Shown: piece by piece, positions 34,760 through 42,469 of the stretch | How positions within the stretch are numbered: position 1 is the first letter of the stretch | How the letters are laid out: every line of letters begins with the position of its first letter | Source: a halophilic archaeon | Lineage (GTDB): Archaea > Halobacteriota > Halobacteria > Halobacteriales > Haladaptataceae | Assembly (NCBI GenBank): GCA_003298465.1 | Contig: QNGA01000002.1 | Coordinates: 496,001-560,000 of the forward strand | Length of the DNA: 64,000 nucleotides | Direction: 5' to 3' | Position numbers and translations under genes: made by a program | Notes under the pieces: generated by a model | The model's input: only the letters and a program-made list of their open reading frames with translations | What the model was told of the DNA's origin: nothing | Database searches by the model: none

Positions 34760-34784
34760 CGGTCGGGCGACAACGTCGAACTGA

Positions 34785-35186
34785 ATGAGCGACAAACTCG
34801 AAGACATTCGACAGAAGAAACGGGAAGAGATACTGAACGAAGACCAGCAGAGTGGGGACGAAACCCCGAGCGAGCCAGTCTCCGTCGAGGGGAGCTCTCA
34901 CCTCGACGAACTCGTCGAAAGCTCGAACGTAGTGCTCGTCGACTTCTACGCAGATTGGTGCGGTCCATGCAAGATGCTGGAGCCGGTCGTCGAGAGCGTC
35001 GCGGCAGAGACCGACGCGGCGGTCGCGAAGGTCGACATAGACCAGCACCAGGGGCTCGCCCAGCAGAACGGCGTCCAGGGTGTGCCGACGCTGTTTCTCT
35101 ACGCGGACGGAGAGCCGGTGGAGCGGCTGGTCGGGGTCCAGGACGAGTCGACCCTGAAGAACCTGATCGAACAGCACGGAGGGTAG
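34785..35186 (+). CDS. trxA: thioredoxin
   Basis: 133 residues with a ~40-residue charged N-terminal extension (KLEDIRQKKREEILNEDQQ). Core: VVLVDFYADWCGPCKMLEPVVE with active-site Cys59-Gly-Pro-Cys62, KVDIDQHQGLAQQNGVQGVPTLFLY with the cis-Pro, and the C-terminal helix. A cytoplasmic dithiol reductant for enzymes such as ribonucleotide reductase or peroxiredoxins. Own promoter is visible just upstream; not part of the ParA operon. Confidence 0.95.
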   Translation: MSDKLEDIRQKKREEILNEDQQSGDETPSEPVSVEGSSHLDELVESSNVVLVDFYADWCGPCKMLEPVVESVAAETDAAVAKVDIDQHQGLAQQNGVQGVPTLFLYADGEPVERLVGVQDESTLKNLIEQHGG

Positions 35187-35481
35187 TCGGATTCCACTCC
35201 GATGACGGACGCGGAAGCCGAACCTGGTCGCGTCGATACCTGGTCGGCGCGACGAGACGGTACTCGTCTCGGCCACGTCGACGCGGCCCCCTCGAGCCGA
35301 CGCGACGGAGTCACACCCACTCGGTGAGCGAAACGCCGACCGTGGAGTTTACGTTCGGGATTCGGACCGACCACTGGTCGACGAGTGCACGACGAGGACG
35401 GCCCTCCCCCGGACCGGGGGCGCGACTCCCGGCGGCGCTGGCCTCGCGCTTTTAAGACCACGGCGTACCAATAGGCGACCA
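35187..35481. other. 295-bp gap between thioredoxin and methyltransferase genes
   Basis: A small hairpin tcgga-ttccac-tccga right after the thioredoxin stop (about 35188-35203) may end transcription, but no T-tract follows. The 3' end holds cttttaag at 35449-35456, a TATA-like box ~29 bp before the methyltransferase ATG. No gene seen between. Confidence 0.5.
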
Positions 35482-36036
35482 ATGGGCTTTCACACGTTCG
35501 ACCCGGACCGAGCAGAGAAGTTGGAGGACGAGTCGCGCTACCGGTACGTCTCCCGCGAGGAACTCGTCGGGAACCTCGATCCGGCAGGCGACGACGTCGT
35601 TGCGGACCTGGGTAGCGGGACGGGGTTCTACACCGACGACGTCGCCCCGTTCGTCGGACGCCTCCACGCGGTCGACGTCCAGGAGGCGATGCACGACCAG
35701 TATCGCGAGAAGGGAGTCCCGGACAACGTCTCCCTCGTGACGGCCGACGTGGCTGACCTCCCGTTCGACGACGGCGAACTCGACGCCGCCTTCTCGACGA
35801 TGACGTTCCACGAGTTCGCAGGAGCGGCGGCGCTCGAAGAGGTAGCTCGCATCCTCGACGGCGACGGGCGGTTCGTCGTCGCCGACTGGACGGCCACGGG
35901 AACGGGCGAGAGCGGCCCGCCGGTCGAGGAGCGATACGACCTGGACGGGGCACGCGAACGGGTCGCCGACGTCGGACTGACGGTCGAGTACGCGACCGAA
36001 CGGCCCGAAACGTACCTCTTCGTCGCCAGTCGTTGA
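35482..36036 (+). CDS. class I SAM-dependent methyltransferase
   Basis: 184 residues from ATG 35482, leaderless from the TATA-like box at 35449. Motif I DVVADLGSGTGFYTDDVAPF, acidic motif LHAVDVQEAMHD, motif II NVSLVTADVADLPFDDGELDAAFSTMTFHEF. The Methyltransf_11/UbiE-like type; substrate not predictable. A hypothetical lipoprotein gene follows 1 bp after the stop, so they are likely one transcript. Confidence 0.9.
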   Translation: MGFHTFDPDRAEKLEDESRYRYVSREELVGNLDPAGDDVVADLGSGTGFYTDDVAPFVGRLHAVDVQEAMHDQYREKGVPDNVSLVTADVADLPFDDGELDAAFSTMTFHEFAGAAALEEVARILDGDGRFVVADWTATGTGESGPPVEERYDLDGARERVADVGLTVEYATERPETYLFVASR

Positions 36037-36037
36037 G

Positions 36038-36826
36038 ATGCGACGCAGGTCCCTGCTGGGTGCGCTCGCGACCGGCGTCGTCGGCTCGACCGCCGGTTGC
36101 GTCGGCCACCCGCTGCCGCCGCTCCGGGGTATCGTCGCCCGCAAGCGAATCGTCGCGGAAGACGGGACGCTACTGGCCGTTACGAGGTCGGGCATCGACC
36201 CGCAGACGCGACTGCTCCGCGAACGGTTCCCCCGGGAGCCGATGGCGGGCAACACGACGATCACGGAGAACCTCGCCGGCGAGATTCGAGAGCGCCACGA
36301 CGACGTCGATTGCCGCGTGACGGTGCGTCACCGGAACGAGAACTACGTCGACGGCGTCGATCCCGGGGAGAAGACGTCCTATCGCGCCACTCGAAGCACG
36401 TTCAACCAGGTGATGGCCGGAGACGGCATCGGGTTCCAGATCGGTCTCGTCAACCGGCCGAAACTGCTCGCCCCGAGCGAGATAGTCCGCTCCGGACGGA
36501 TCGTCGAGAAACGCCTCCTGGGGAGACGGAACCGCGACGGCCGGAATCCGACGGAAAAACGGTTGCTGACCGTGACCGACGAGGGCGTCTCAACGAACCG
36601 GTCGGGGCTGTCCGGGCGCACGGTAGGACGGCGGACGGCCAAGCGCCTGCTGGAGACGTTCGACGCACTGGTGTACCGATTCGTCGTCGCCCACGACAGC
36701 CCCGGAAAGCGTCTCTACGAGACCGGGCGGCCGCAGTTCGACCGGGTGCGCGTCGGCGAGACGGCGACGTTCAAGGTGAAAGGGGACGACGGCGGTAGAA
36801 TCGCCGAGTTCGTGGGCGACGGGTGA
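36038..36826 (+). CDS. hypothetical twin-arginine lipoprotein
   Basis: 262 residues. N-terminus MRRRSLLGALATGVVG then lipobox TAGC: a short Tat-type lipoprotein signal. The mature part is basic and Arg-rich (LLGRRNRDGRNPTEKRLLTV), unusual among the acidic proteins here. It contains TTITENLAGEIRERHDDVDCRV and a C-terminal VRVGETATFKVKGDDGGRI. No family recognised. It is directly behind the methyltransferase gene. Confidence 0.65.
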   Translation: MRRRSLLGALATGVVGSTAGCVGHPLPPLRGIVARKRIVAEDGTLLAVTRSGIDPQTRLLRERFPREPMAGNTTITENLAGEIRERHDDVDCRVTVRHRNENYVDGVDPGEKTSYRATRSTFNQVMAGDGIGFQIGLVNRPKLLAPSEIVRSGRIVEKRLLGRRNRDGRNPTEKRLLTVTDEGVSTNRSGLSGRTVGRRTAKRLLETFDALVYRFVVAHDSPGKRLYETGRPQFDRVRVGETATFKVKGDDGGRIAEFVGDG

Positions 36827-37057
36827 GGATATCGGCGCCAGGGGAGAACGGAGAACGCGCCCGACGACGTTTTCGCCCCCCAGATTCCTTCTTCGCGTCG
36901 ACGCCGGAGCGGTTCGCACCGCGACGCCCGGCGAATTCGACGCGACGTCCGCGGCCGAACGACGCGAAACGTCCGCCCCCGTAAACCACATATCGCGATA
37001 TCCTTTCGTCCGGGGAGCGTCGGCGGTTCGGAACGAGGGGGTCCGGGGAGGGCGAGT
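36827..37057. other. intergenic region, nothing recognisable
   Basis: 231 bp between convergent genes (lipoprotein and zinc-ribbon regulator). No repeat, promoter or terminator that I can support. Confidence 0.5.
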
Positions 37058-37939
37058 TCAGCAGTCGAGTTCGCGGATGTCTACGTTCTCGTCCGCCACC
37101 ACCGTCCAGTCTCCGTCGTCGGTTGGCATCTCCAGGGCGACGAGGAGCGGGTCGGTCCGGGAGACCCTCGGGGCCGAGAACGTACACCATCCGCGTTCCC
37201 AGAAGGGCGTCTCGTCGAGGTCGATTCCGCGTTCGAAGAGCGTCGCCGAGATGCGCGGGCGGTTCGACAGCACGAGTCCGAGCGGAGCACGTAGCTCCGC
37301 GGAACACCCCGAGCAGTCGAACGCGACCGGGAGGCTGTCCGAACGGGTCGCCGACCCGGGACGCAGCACCGACGTCATCCGGTGGGAACAGAACGGACAG
37401 ACGCCGGCGTCCGCGAGGCCGACGTACCGGCGCGTCCGCTGTGCGAACGCTTCGACGAAATCCTCGAGCGAGAGATTCCGCACGGCACCGGGCGGGAAAT
37501 CGAACCGGGTGAGCTGGCGGTCACACTCCCGACAGCGGACGATTCCCTCGCCACCGCGGTAGCCGATTTCCACGGGCGACGAACCACAGTTCCCGCAGGT
37601 AGAATCGATTTCGCGGAACGGGCGTTCGCCTCCCTGCTGGAGAACGCTGGCGGTGAGGATGTTGGTCGCCCACACGCCGCTCTGGGCGAGTTCGTACCCC
37701 TGGTCCGTCTTCCGGACGTGACCGTCGCGGAGCTGTCGAAGGTGATAGTTGAAGCGTCCGCGGTCGTCGGCGGACGACCGTTCGAACAGATTCGCGTACG
37801 AGAGCGGGGAGTCGGCCGTGGCGAGGGCGTCCAGGATTTCGAGTCGGGTGGCGTTCGCGAGGGTACCGAACGACTCACGGCCGGCCTCCGATATCGTATC
37901 GGCGTCCGGGTCGCTTCTGCCGGAGTTCTGACGAGTCAT
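37058..37939 (-). CDS. ArsR-like winged-helix regulator with zinc-ribbon C-terminal part
   Basis: 293 residues. HTH at ~20-100: FGTLANATRLEILDALATADS, SYANLFERS, RGRFNYHLRQLRDGHVRKTDQGYELAQSG. Then two Cys clusters: CGNCGSSPVEIGYR...VRCREC (~140-165) and CPFCSHRMTSVL...FDCSGC (~205-235), each able to bind one Zn. This layout (HTH plus two zinc ribbons) recurs in haloarchaeal DUF7351-type proteins. It may be a transcription regulator whose C-terminal half senses a metal, redox state or protein partner. Transcribed alone, divergent from the acetyltransferase gene. Confidence 0.8.
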   Translation of the reverse strand: MTRQNSGRSDPDADTISEAGRESFGTLANATRLEILDALATADSPLSYANLFERSSADDRGRFNYHLRQLRDGHVRKTDQGYELAQSGVWATNILTASVLQQGGERPFREIDSTCGNCGSSPVEIGYRGGEGIVRCRECDRQLTRFDFPPGAVRNLSLEDFVEAFAQRTRRYVGLADAGVCPFCSHRMTSVLRPGSATRSDSLPVAFDCSGCSAELRAPLGLVLSNRPRISATLFERGIDLDETPFWERGWCTFSAPRVSRTDPLLVALEMPTDDGDWTVVADENVDIRELDC

Positions 37940-38049
37940 ACGACCGCTTCCGGTTCTCCCGAGTAAGGCGTTCTGGTCGTCCCGATGGGGAACGAAATTT
38001 CTCCGAATCGTTATGGCGATTTCTGCCCGAACGTGTCGTACGAAAGACC

Positions 38050-38646
38050 ATGCCAGGACACGTGTTCCTCGAAGGAGAGCGCGTCGACCTCAGAGTCGTC
38101 GAGCGGGACGACCCCGACCTGACGGTCCTCGGCCACGTGAGAAACGACCCCGAGTTCCGCCGCGCGCTCGGATTCGACGCTCCGTGGCCGGAGAGTCGCG
38201 TCGAGGAGTTCGTCGCCTCCACAGCGACCGACGACTCGAGTACCAACCTCCTCGTCTGTCTCGACGACGACGCTCCTGGAGACGGACGACGGCCGGACGG
38301 AGACGGCGAGGAGCGCGTCGAGATAGCGGGGGCGGTCAACCTCTTCGACGTCGACCGCGTCGCCGGCACGCTCAGTTACTGGCTCTTCGACGAGTACCGC
38401 GGCGAAGGGTACGCGACGGAGGCCGTCTCGCTGGTCGTCGACCACGCGTTCGAGCGTCTCGGACTCCACCGCATCGAGGCCGAAGCGTTCACCGAGAACG
38501 AACCCTCTCGGCGACTGCTCGACCGACTGGGTTTCGTCCACGAAGGAACGGCCAGGGAGCGTCGCTTCGCGGGCGGCGAGTATCGCGGGAGGGAACGGTA
38601 CGGGCTGCTCGAAGACGAGTGGCGCGACGAGGAGGGGACGCGATGA
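38050..38646 (+). CDS. GNAT-family N-acetyltransferase (RimJ/RimL-like)
   Basis: 198 residues. FLEGERVDLRVVERDDPDLTVLG is the typical RimJ/L start; GTLSYWLFDEYRGEGYATEAVSLVVDHAFERLGLHRIEAEAF is the acetyl-CoA-binding region, with R-G-x-G-Y/A as pyrophosphate loop; then NEPSRRLLDRLGFVHEGTARE. It would acetylate a protein N-terminus or a small amine. The next gene starts within its stop codon (ATGA). Confidence 0.92.
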   Translation: MPGHVFLEGERVDLRVVERDDPDLTVLGHVRNDPEFRRALGFDAPWPESRVEEFVASTATDDSSTNLLVCLDDDAPGDGRRPDGDGEERVEIAGAVNLFDVDRVAGTLSYWLFDEYRGEGYATEAVSLVVDHAFERLGLHRIEAEAFTENEPSRRLLDRLGFVHEGTARERRFAGGEYRGRERYGLLEDEWRDEEGTR

Positions 38647-39365
38647 CCACCGCGAGCGACGAACCGGCGCGGGTCGATAGCGGGGAGCGGTCGTACGAGA
38701 CGCTCGTCTTCGACCTCGACCGAACGCTCGTCGAACACGACCAATCGTTCGCGGACGTGTTCGAGGCCGCTTGCGCCGCCTGCGGAATCGAGCCGTTCTG
38801 CGGACCGGAAGCGCTCGACCGCGCGACGAGGCTAGTCGGGAGACAGTCCACCGGCGTCGACGCCGAGACCTTCGACCGGCGGGTGTTCGAGACCGTCGCG
38901 GCGGCGGCTGGCGTCGCTATCGATTCGACGGAGTTCGCGAACGCGTACGACGACGCGCTCGACAACGGTGCCGTGTCGCTCCGACCCGGGGCGAGCGCGG
39001 CGCTCGCGGCGGCAGAGGACTACGATACCGCCCTCGTGACGAACGGCCCGGAGCGCACCCACGCGACCAAACTCGAAGCCGTCGGTATCGAGGACCGATT
39101 CGACGCCGTGGTGTTCGGGAGCGACGTCGCGCGCGTCAAGCCGGCCGTAGATCCGCTCGAACGTGCGTTGGAACGGCTCGACTCGGGACCGAGCCGGACG
39201 CTGAAGGTCGGCGACTCGCTCGCGAAGGACGTCGCGAGCGCGAACGAACTCGGTATCGACTCCGCCTGGATTCCCGACGGGAATCGGACGCGGGCGTCGA
39301 ACGACCCGGAACCGACGTACGTCCTCTCGTCGCTGGGCGATCTACCGGACGTCCTCTCGAAGTAG
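38643..39365 (+). CDS. HAD-superfamily phosphatase
   Basis: 240 residues from ATG 38643, overlapping the stop of the acetyltransferase gene. HAD motif I VFDLDRTLVEHD (nucleophile Asp and acid Asp), a cap domain (~35-120), motif II LVTNGPERTHATKLEA, motif III RVKPAVDPLERAL, motif IV LKVGDSLAKDVASANELG. Cytoplasmic phosphatase acting on a small phosphorylated metabolite; specificity not visible. Coupled to the acetyltransferase. Confidence 0.92.
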   Translation: MTTASDEPARVDSGERSYETLVFDLDRTLVEHDQSFADVFEAACAACGIEPFCGPEALDRATRLVGRQSTGVDAETFDRRVFETVAAAAGVAIDSTEFANAYDDALDNGAVSLRPGASAALAAAEDYDTALVTNGPERTHATKLEAVGIEDRFDAVVFGSDVARVKPAVDPLERALERLDSGPSRTLKVGDSLAKDVASANELGIDSAWIPDGNRTRASNDPEPTYVLSSLGDLPDVLSK

Positions 39366-39427
39366 CGTACCGACGCGTCGTCCCGCGGGCAGCGGTCTCG
39401 AAACAGCCCCGTCTCGGGCTCTCGTCC

Positions 39428-40213
39428 TCACGCGTCGTCGACCTTCCGGATGGCCTTCTCGAACAGCGAGTACGGCTGTGCACCGACGATTTTGCCGGCC
39501 TTCTCCGACTCCCGGTCGAAGAAGACGAAGGCGGGCGTCCCCCGGATGTCGTTGCTCTCGGCCGCCCGAACGTCGGCGTCGACGCTCGCTTTCACCGCCT
39601 TCGTCTCCTCGTTCATGCAGGATTCGACCGCCCCGGCGTCGACGCCGGAGACGCCGCGCGTTATCTCGAGCAGGTTCTTCTCGTTCGCCCACCCGGAGTT
39701 CTCCTTGCCCTGCTCGTCGAACACCGTCGCGTGCCACCGCTTGAACGCGTCGGGGTTCTCGTCCCGTACCGTCCGCCAGACGCACTTCGACATTCGAGCC
39801 GCCGTCTCGGACGCCCGACCGATGTAGGGGTTCTCCATCACGACCATCCGGAGCTTCCCCGGCTCGACGTAGTCGTCGACGAGTTTCGGGAGGGTGTCCT
39901 GTTCGAACTTCTTGCAGAACGGGCACTGGTAGTCGGTCCAGTAGTAGACGTCGAGCGGCGCGTCAGCCGACCCCATCAGGGGGTTGCCTTCGAGGTCGAC
40001 GCCGAACTTCGTCGTCTCGTCGCTGGCGTACAGCAGCGACGTCCCGGACGAGGCTCCGCCGTTCGAGCCGGAACCGCCGGGCGTGTCACCCCCGTCATTC
40101 GAACTCCCGCCCATCGACGGGAGCGCGCTCGTGCATCCGGCCAGCGCGGCGAGCGACCCCGCGGCGGTCCCGAGCAACGCGCGTCGACTGCTCGATTCGT
40201 CGCTGTCGTACAT
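39428..40213 (-). CDS. DsbA-like thiol oxidoreductase lipoprotein (copy 1)
   Basis: 261 residues. Twin-arginine start SSSRRALLGTAAGS with lipobox ALAGC (Cys27), then a Gly/Ser linker. DsbA/Thioredoxin_4 core: DVYYWTDYQCPFCKKFEQDT (Cys97-Pro-Phe-Cys100), a helical insert with KCVWR and a further Cys (VESCMNE), and cis-Pro loop IRGTPAFVFFD. Expected to oxidise or isomerise disulfides in exported proteins. It is a close paralogue of 40857-41717, and both share an identical 27-bp block ~45 bp before the start codon. Confidence 0.92.
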   Translation of the reverse strand: MYDSDESSSRRALLGTAAGSLAALAGCTSALPSMGGSSNDGGDTPGGSGSNGGASSGTSLLYASDETTKFGVDLEGNPLMGSADAPLDVYYWTDYQCPFCKKFEQDTLPKLVDDYVEPGKLRMVVMENPYIGRASETAARMSKCVWRTVRDENPDAFKRWHATVFDEQGKENSGWANEKNLLEITRGVSGVDAGAVESCMNEETKAVKASVDADVRAAESNDIRGTPAFVFFDRESEKAGKIVGAQPYSLFEKAIRKVDDA

Positions 40214-40256
40214 GGCAATCGTCGTGTCGGAGGACGAACGCGGGACGTATATTCGC

Positions 40257-40299
40257 CTCGCTCGTTTTCAGGGTCGGAAGTCGCCGGAGGCGTTTAAAC
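40257..40299 (-). promoter_or_regulatory. dsbA copy 1 promoter: TATA-like box plus 27-bp shared block
   Basis: The palindromic box gtttaaac at 40292-40299 is followed (minus direction) by a 27-bp block at 40257-40283 that is identical to 41763-41789 in front of copy 2. The expected transcription start, ~25 bp from the box, falls inside the block, so the block covers the start site and 5' leader. ATG is at 40213. Confidence 0.7.
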
Positions 40300-40323
40300 T
40301 GGAGAGGAGCGTCGGCAGGGACG

Positions 40324-40860
40324 TTACGCGTCGATGCGACACGTTCGCGGGTCGCCGGCGCGGGCGAGGAAGCCGACCAGGAGGAGGATGCCGCCGACGC
40401 GGAGCAGGTCGCCGTGGAACGGCATCGCGGCCAGCGCGCCCGCGAACCCGAGAAATCCGAGCAGTCCAGCGCCACAGCTCGCACAGCCCGACGCGACGAG
40501 CCCCGGCAGGACGCCCGTCAGGTCCGAGAGACCGGACACGCCGGTCAGGCTCACCTGCGCCGCGGCGTTGACGACGGCGACGCCGGTCAGCACCGCATAC
40601 GACAGGATGAGTGCGAGCCCGAACCAGCCGTTCGTCGCCACCACGTTCTCCGTCAGCAGGACGAGCGTGTCGTCGAACCACTTCAGGCCGGCACCGAGCA
40701 TCTGCATCGACATCCCGGGGAACGTCGAGAGGATGAGGAGGACGTACGTCAGGACCGCGACGACGACGCCCCCGACGATGCGCGGGACGGAGGTCGTCGG
40801 GTACGTGAGCGCGTCCACCAGGTCGCTTCCCCAGCGGCGAACTCGGGCGTGTCCGGTCAT
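40324..40860 (-). CDS. polytopic membrane protein with a Cys-x-x-Cys motif, thiol-redox partner candidate
   Basis: 178 residues from ATG 40860, overlapping the TGA of the DsbA copy 2 gene (ATGA), so the two are co-translated. About five helices: IVGGVVVAVLTYVLLILS, WFGLALILSYAVLTGVAVV, LPGLVASGCASCGAGLLGFLGF and a C-terminal one. The motif SGCASCGAG at the membrane edge has two Cys spaced C-x-x-C. By position it could pass electrons to or from the DsbA-like lipoproteins as DsbB or CcdA do, but it resembles neither clearly. Ends AGDPRTCRIDA with a third Cys. Confidence 0.78.
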   Translation of the reverse strand: MTGHARVRRWGSDLVDALTYPTTSVPRIVGGVVVAVLTYVLLILSTFPGMSMQMLGAGLKWFDDTLVLLTENVVATNGWFGLALILSYAVLTGVAVVNAAAQVSLTGVSGLSDLTGVLPGLVASGCASCGAGLLGFLGFAGALAAMPFHGDLLRVGGILLLVGFLARAGDPRTCRIDA

Positions 40861-41717
40861 GATTTCGCCCTCTGAATCACCGCCTCGAAGCGGGGGTACG
40901 GCTGTGCGCCCTCTATCATGGGCGCCAGGTCGTTCGACGTCGGGTCGTCGAAGATGAACGTCGGCGTCGCCTGGACGCCCTTGGAGTCGCCCGCTCTCTC
41001 GTCCTCGTCGACGCTCGCCTGCACCGCCTGCGCGTCGTTCTTCAGACAGGACTCGACCGCGCTGGCGTCCACGCCATTCACGCTCGCGGTGATGTCGAGG
41101 AGGTTCTGCGTCTTCGCCCACCCGGAGTTCGGTTTCTTCTGCTCGTCGAACATCGTCGCGTGCCACCGCTTGAACGCCATCGGGTCGTCCTCGCGGACCT
41201 GTCGCCAGACGCACTTGGACATTCGAGCCGCCGTCTTCGACGCCTTCCCGATGTTGGGATATTCGAGGACGACGAGTCGTACGTTCCCCGGTCGGATCTG
41301 TTTTTCGAGGAGTTTGGGGAACGTGTCCTGTTCGAACTTCTTGCAGAACGGACACTGGTAGTCGGTCCAGTAGTAGAGGTCGACGGGCGCGTCGGGCGAC
41401 CCCATCACGGGGTTGCCTTCGAGGTCGACGCCGTAGCTCGTCGTCTCGTCCGAGGCGTAGATCAGCGTCTCCGGGTCCCGCGAGTCGCCGCCGCTGCCTC
41501 GCGTGCTCGACGTGGCGGAATCCGTCCCGGACGAAGTTTTCGTCCCCGTCGCGGTCGACGCCGCGCTCGTCCCCCCTTCTCCGGTCGTCCCGGACTCGCT
41601 CGTCGTGGCTCCTCCGTCGGAGCCCTGAAGGGCGCTCGTACAGCCCGCCAACCCGGCGATCGACCCAGCTGCGACTCCGAGGAACGCGCGTCGACTGCTC
41701 GTCTCGCTGTCGAACAT
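40857..41717 (-). CDS. DsbA-like thiol oxidoreductase lipoprotein (copy 2)
   Basis: 286 residues. Tat-type start SSRRAFLGVAAGS and lipobox GLAGC (Cys26), a long Ser/Thr/Gly linker (~33-82), then LYYWTDYQCPFCKKFEQDT with Cys122-x-x-Cys125, helical part with KCVWRQVRED and SCLKN, and cis-Pro VQATPTFIFD. Strongly similar to copy 1 over the whole mature domain. First gene of a two-gene operon with the membrane protein at 40324-40860. Extracytoplasmic disulfide chemistry is the likely role. Confidence 0.92.
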   Translation of the reverse strand: MFDSETSSRRAFLGVAAGSIAGLAGCTSALQGSDGGATTSESGTTGEGGTSAASTATGTKTSSGTDSATSSTRGSGGDSRDPETLIYASDETTSYGVDLEGNPVMGSPDAPVDLYYWTDYQCPFCKKFEQDTFPKLLEKQIRPGNVRLVVLEYPNIGKASKTAARMSKCVWRQVREDDPMAFKRWHATMFDEQKKPNSGWAKTQNLLDITASVNGVDASAVESCLKNDAQAVQASVDEDERAGDSKGVQATPTFIFDDPTSNDLAPMIEGAQPYPRFEAVIQRAKS

Positions 41718-41762
41718 GATGAGTACTCGTCTCGGACCGAACGTCCCCTGACTGAAAGCGCA

Positions 41763-41806
41763 CTCGCTCGTTTTCAGGGTCGGAAGTCGTCCGGCACGTT
41801 TTAAAA
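41763..41806. promoter_or_regulatory. dsbA copy 2 / winged-helix divergent promoter with 27-bp shared block
   Basis: The self-complementary ttttaaaa at 41799-41806 is ~27 bp from GTG 41829 (plus strand) and, on the minus strand, precedes the 27-bp block 41763-41789 that is identical to the one at copy 1. One symmetric box may thus serve both directions. The gene encoded to the right is a winged-helix protein and so the obvious candidate to bind here. Confidence 0.6.
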
Positions 41807-41828
41807 GTCGAGGTTCGGTAATCAGTAC

Positions 41829-42176
41829 GTGAGTGGGGAGCCGAGTCCAGCGGAACTCTTCGCGTTGCTGGACGACGAGTACGCGCGCGCCATCCTCACG
41901 AAAACGAGCGAACGACCGATGTCAGCCCAGACTCTCAGCACCGAATGTGACGCGTCGCTCCCGACCATCTACCGCCGGTTGAACGACCTCGAAGCGTCCG
42001 ACATGGTCGAGAAACGGACTCGTCCGGACCCCGGCGGGAATCACCACGCGGTGTACGAGGCCACCGTCGAGCGCGTCGAGATAGACATCGTCGACGGCGA
42101 CCTCGAAGTGGCGGTCAGCGCGCGCGACGTCGCCGACCAGTTCACCCAGGTCTGGGAAGACATGCGAGGTGATTGA
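41829..42176 (+). CDS. winged-helix transcriptional regulator
   Basis: 115 residues from GTG 41829; a TATA-like box 27 bp upstream suggests a leaderless start. HTH: ELFALLDDEYARAILTKTSERP, SAQTLSTECDASLPTIYRRLNDLEASDMVEKR, then a wing (RPDPGGNHHAVYEATVERVEIDIV) and a C-terminal helix. The ArsR/PadR-like type common in haloarchaea. Divergent from the DsbA copy 2 operon, which it may regulate, and it precedes a small membrane protein gene by 1 bp. Confidence 0.85.
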   Translation: MSGEPSPAELFALLDDEYARAILTKTSERPMSAQTLSTECDASLPTIYRRLNDLEASDMVEKRTRPDPGGNHHAVYEATVERVEIDIVDGDLEVAVSARDVADQFTQVWEDMRGD

Positions 42177-42177
42177 G

Positions 42178-42441
42178 ATGCGGATGGAACTGCTCGCGGG
42201 AAAACTGCTCGTGATGGCGCTCGGACTCCTCATCGCCTACCAGGGCTTTCGGGGCTACCGGCGCAACCACAGCGAACCGATGCTGTTCGTGGCGGTCGGG
42301 TTCGTCTTCCTCACTGCGGGCGGGACGATGGGCTGTTCGCTCATCCAGACGTTGGGCGTCTCGCCCGCCGCGTTCGGAGCGGCCCAGACCGTGCTGGTCG
42401 CCGTCGGCATGGGGTTCGTCCTCTACTCGCTGTACGGCTGA
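42178..42441 (+). CDS. small three-helix membrane protein
   Basis: 87 residues from ATG 42178 (42184 is an alternative). Three hydrophobic helices: GKLLVMALGLLIAYQGF, MLFVAVGFVFLTAGGTMGCSLI and AAQTVLVAVGMGFVLYSLYG, with the polar RGYRRNHSEP loop after the first. Resembles the small membrane proteins often paired with winged-helix genes in haloarchaea (DUF7521-like), which might work as membrane sensors for them. Function unknown; operon with the regulator before it. Confidence 0.72.
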   Translation: MRMELLAGKLLVMALGLLIAYQGFRGYRRNHSEPMLFVAVGFVFLTAGGTMGCSLIQTLGVSPAAFGAAQTVLVAVGMGFVLYSLYG

Positions 42442-42469
42442 CGACCGTCTTCGCGACTGCCGGAGTCCG

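Larger units (their letters stand above)
34412..34784. promoter_or_regulatory. 373-bp region: right-hand repeat sites and thioredoxin promoter
   Basis: No gene. It begins with a perfect 14-bp palindrome (34437-34450), then degenerate AT-rich relatives agagatatctgt at about 34492-34503, ggatattcggatacc (34518-34532) and cctatcgatatctacc (34571-34586). The last 60 bp hold a TTGTGCAA direct repeat and a TATA-like box for the thioredoxin gene. Confidence 0.7.

Noticed and set aside
32676..34784. Replication origin at the AT-rich ParA region
   Set aside because: No Orc1/Cdc6 or Rep gene and no recognisable origin recognition box; repeats fit partition sites better, though an origin cannot be excluded.
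40861..41763. Longer start for the Cys-x-x-Cys membrane protein reaching through the DsbA gene
   Set aside because: The added part is the antiphase frame of DsbA copy 2; the ATGA overlap at 40857-40860 gives a natural start.
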